DNA from: Mariniphaga sp041684965
GTDB lineage: Bacteria; Bacteroidota; Bacteroidia; Bacteroidales; Prolixibacteraceae
Reading direction: 5' to 3'
Assembly: GCA_041684965.1 (NCBI GenBank)
Contig: JAWLGR010000024.1
Location: 1 to 64,000, forward strand
DNA length: 64,000 nt
Each line of letters starts with the position of its first letter. Position 1 is the first letter of the stretch. The translations under genes were made by a program, and so were the position numbers. Positions 61,476-64,000 of this stretch are shown one piece after another. The notes under the pieces are model-generated. The model searched no databases. It saw nothing but the letters and a program-made list of their open reading frames with translations, and was not told the DNA's origin.

Positions 61476-64000
61476 TTATGCCATTTGAAATGCCGGAGAG
61501 AGCAGTAATTTGCCTTTTTTCGAAGGATCATTTTTTACTGTTTCTTTCAGGAATTCATCTGCTTCTGCTTTGGACCTGAAAAATGTATTGCCTGCAATGT
61601 TTTTTAAATCAGAGCCGGAAACAACAGCATACCTTTCATCGGCAAGGGAAACAGTTTTGTCAGCCCTAACCTTCGCGTTTTTAAGCTTTCTGGAAAGTGG
61701 TGAATGCCCAATATCTCCGCCTGAAACAAAACCTTTGAAGAAAGTGACGTTAAACTGCAGTAACCCCAGTTCTTCCTCATCATAATCGGAAATTATGGAT
61801 TCGTATTCAACTTTACGGTTAATACCATAGTCAAAAACAATAGAGTCAGTTGAAGTAGCCCTGGCTCCGGATTTTTGCTTTTCGTAGGAAGGTGCCGATA
61901 ATTTATCGCTATCGGCCATATTTTTAAAGGCAGCAGGAGCAAATGAATTTCTCAAATCCATTACATTATCTTCATCCTGTTCAACACTGCCAATAGAAAT
62001 ATCTTTAATTATTACTTTTGAGATATCATCAGGCTTATAATTTCCGAATTTCTCCATGGTAAGGTCTAAAGGAACTACCTTTTGATCCACTTCAAGGGAA
62101 CCATAAGGTTTTACAAGAACGGCTGTTTCTTCCAAGACATCAGAAGCGTAAGTAACCAGTTCAAGAGGAGTTGTTCCTTCTTTGGAGTTCCAGTTTTCAT
62201 CTTTATTTAATTCTTCAATAAGTAATGGAAGAACAGAAGTTGATGGCAGGGCATTTTCCCGTTTTTCACCCCAGGTTTTATCAAATTTAACTTTAAACTT
62301 AATAAACAGAATTTTAAAGGAAGCATACCCAAAAGCCCGCCAGGGAGTTGGTCCCTCAAGATTAAATTCAAGTCCGATGGAGAATAAGGTCGCGCTTCCC
62401 AGCTTAACAGCCACGCTGGCATGTACTCCGGCAATAAACCTAAATGGTGAGAATTGAATCAGAACATCGAAACCAAAGTTCCCGTATATCCCAAACTTGG
62501 AGACTTTAAAAGAAAAATCAAGCGCAGCACCAAACTGTATCGTATTGGTGGTCACTGCGAAATAAGCTGTAAGCACAAGATTTGGATTGCCGCTTAAAAT
62601 ATTTACGGTAATCCGTTTCATGGCCAATAGTTTTAAGTGTGCAGGTGGTGTATATACCGGATGGAAACCTCCAACAGAAACCAGGAAATCAGGATTGTCG
62701 CCCCAACAAATTCGCAGCGCCATGTCACCCGCAAGTGTAATTGTTAATATTCGTGAATCAAAAATTGATGCATCAAACATTAATATTTTGTTGTCGAAAT
62801 CTATAATTCCTGCAAAGGCAACATTCAGTTCAATTATGGCTTCATCAGGAGTTGGCAGGGCACATTTTATTACACCAAGAATAACAATTTTTACCGGACT
62901 TGGAAACTCGATCACCAATCCTGCCTCAATAATTAATATTGCAGGAGTGTTCCAGGTTATTCTTGCCATAATTCCCAGTACAAACTGATCTTGTTTTGCC
63001 GGGAATATGGCATCCAGATCACTGATGATTTTGGTGATGTTTTCAATGACGTTCTCGGGGAACAGGATATTATCAATAGACCCGTCTTTAACACCGGTTT
63101 GAAGCGCTAAAGTAACAATTGTCCGGTGCAATCCTATAATTCCTCCAATACCTGCAAGGTAGAAGTTAAAACCAAGAGCAATGGGTGTATCGAACGTTAC
63201 ATTGATCAGCAATAAGAGTGAAAATCCTTCTGAGCCATCGGGGAATTTTGTTGTGATTATACCTATAGCAGAAAAACCAAACAAACCTTGAAATTCAAGT
63301 TCAATCGCTCCTGCATATTGCCCTTTATCAAAATCGAGCATGAGGTATCCACCTCCTTTAACCACGCCTGCATCCAGCGAAAGGCCTATTCCGCTTGGGG
63401 GTTTAAACCCTAATTCAATGTTGGCAGGTCCGATATTTCCTTTTCCGTCATCAGGAAATGAAAGAGTTGTTTTCATTCCCATGTTTTCTACTACTGCAAC
63501 AAATGGCCCCAGTTCAGTTTTGATATCAACTCCCATGTTCAAAGCCAAATCTGTACCCAGGGTTAACCCAATTGTAAGGTTGTTTATGGCTATCGGACCT
63601 AGTGTTACAGAAAGGGGAAAATCAAATTCAAGTGTACCGCTTCCGCTGAAGTAAACGCCTTTTTTGCTGTTTATTCCAATTTTTGTGTCGAAATCAAGAG
63701 TAAATCCTTCGGGGGGCAGAATCTGAGCCAAAAATCCATCGGGGTTACCGGGCTTAATCACCACCTTCCCGTCGATTATATCTCCTTCAATATTAAAAAT
63801 TCCTTCGGCATGATCTGTTTTCCACACAAGTTCGGACCCAAGTTCCAGCTTAAATTCTTTTACTTCGAACCTGCTGCCACCTGCTTCTCCAAGAATGACA
63901 AAAGGTTTATCTTCTATATTGTCCTTAACTGTTAATTCAAATGAAGCCTTCCCTGAAATCTGAGGACCTGACGGGGGAATAAAAGTCAATCCGCTGGGTT
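61476..64000 (-). CDS. Giant-system protein A', DUF6603-like, truncated by the window edge
   Basis: At least 840 residues are visible; the frame stays open through the right edge, so the 5' part of the gene is missing. A TTG at 63989 is not a credible start. The visible part is a long array of glycine-rich hydrophobic beta strands (TLGTDLALNMGVDIKTELGP, GGGYLMLDFDKGQYAG, LLLLINVTFDTPIALGFNF). Motifs shared with A are LFPENVIENITKIISDLDAIFP, SVGGFHPVYTPP, GPTPWRAFGYASFKIL, KTWGEKR, PYGSLEVDQ with PLDLTMEKFGN, and a C-terminal SKAEADEFLKE like the SGAKDFLKA of A. I associate the core with DUF6603, from memory. It precedes B' by 30 bases. Confidence 0.75.
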   Translation of the reverse strand, partial: PSGLTFIPPSGPQISGKASFELTVKDNIEDKPFVILGEAGGSRFEVKEFKLELGSELVWKTDHAEGIFNIEGDIIDGKVVIKPGNPDGFLAQILPPEGFTLDFDTKIGINSKKGVYFSGSGTLEFDFPLSVTLGPIAINNLTIGLTLGTDLALNMGVDIKTELGPFVAVVENMGMKTTLSFPDDGKGNIGPANIELGFKPPSGIGLSLDAGVVKGGGYLMLDFDKGQYAGAIELEFQGLFGFSAIGIITTKFPDGSEGFSLLLLINVTFDTPIALGFNFYLAGIGGIIGLHRTIVTLALQTGVKDGSIDNILFPENVIENITKIISDLDAIFPAKQDQFVLGIMARITWNTPAILIIEAGLVIEFPSPVKIVILGVIKCALPTPDEAIIELNVAFAGIIDFDNKILMFDASIFDSRILTITLAGDMALRICWGDNPDFLVSVGGFHPVYTPPAHLKLLAMKRITVNILSGNPNLVLTAYFAVTTNTIQFGAALDFSFKVSKFGIYGNFGFDVLIQFSPFRFIAGVHASVAVKLGSATLFSIGLEFNLEGPTPWRAFGYASFKILFIKFKVKFDKTWGEKRENALPSTSVLPLLIEELNKDENWNSKEGTTPLELVTYASDVLEETAVLVKPYGSLEVDQKVVPLDLTMEKFGNYKPDDISKVIIKDISIGSVEQDEDNVMDLRNSFAPAAFKNMADSDKLSAPSYEKQKSGARATSTDSIVFDYGINRKVEYESIISDYDEEELGLLQFNVTFFKGFVSGGDIGHSPLSRKLKNAKVRADKTVSLADERYAVVSGSDLKNIAGNTFFRSKAEADEFLKETVKNDPSKKGKLLLSPAFQMA

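Noticed and set aside
11194..64000. Reading the giant genes as a prophage or as a T6SS/extracellular contractile system
   Set aside because: There is no capsid, portal, terminase, sheath, tube, baseplate, VgrG/PAAR or AAA+ gene that I recognise. The S74 fibre alone is not enough.
63800..64000. A' beginning at TTG 63989
   Set aside because: The frame stays open to the window edge and A is much longer at this side, so the gene is truncated by the window and does not start here.

Overview
The window looks like a chromosomal stretch from a Bacteroidota bacterium. The evidence is a TonB-dependent receptor with an N-terminal carboxypeptidase-like domain, fasciclin lipoproteins with short lipoboxes, a DUF1080 protein, a secreted beta-helix protein, AT-rich spacers, and promoters that fit the Bacteroidota -33/-7 pattern better than -35/-10. 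No rRNA, tRNA, CRISPR array, integrase or transposase was recognised. Genus cannot be fixed from the sequence alone.

Layout. (1) 1-7.1 kb: the end of a rightward gene, a DUF1080 protein, two convergent fasciclin lipoproteins and a secreted right-handed beta-helix (pectate-lyase-like) protein, a surface and polysaccharide flavour. (2) 7.4-10.3 kb: a small His-containing membrane protein followed by a ZnuD-like TonB receptor, probably for zinc or another metal. (3) 10.4-38.6 kb: a PAS-LuxR regulator, then two giant genes on + (E, about 1828 aa; F, 1441 aa), facing a leftward operon of a 74-aa coiled-coil protein, D (1471 aa), C (578 aa), B (940 aa), a PhoD-like metallophosphatase (994 aa), A (1326 aa) and an S74 tail-fibre protein. 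(4) 39.5-48.8 kb: ordinary genes: L-serine dehydratase, an outer-membrane barrel, an Fe(III) ABC transporter (three genes) with a Fur-type operator, a beta-propeller lipoprotein and an MnmH/SelU-like protein with a degenerate rhodanese domain. (5) 48.8-64 kb: a second leftward operon with paralogues A', B', D' (2374 aa) and C', running off the right edge and ending in a strong terminator that may also bound a structured RNA.

The main result is the family of giant proteins. A, B, C and D each occur twice with clear shared motifs, but gene order differs (D-C-B-PhoD-A versus A'-B'-D'-C'), and the copies differ by whole-domain insertions: a biotinyl/lipoyl-like module in D, and two long coiled-coil blocks in D'. 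E ends in the same kind of glycine-rich hydrophobic beta module found in A and A'. None shows a signal peptide or a recognisable T9SS tail, and no phage head, portal, sheath, tube or AAA+ gene is present. I read this as one uncharacterised multi-protein assembly, present as two isoform sets, possibly controlled by the PAS-LuxR protein. Its function is unknown.
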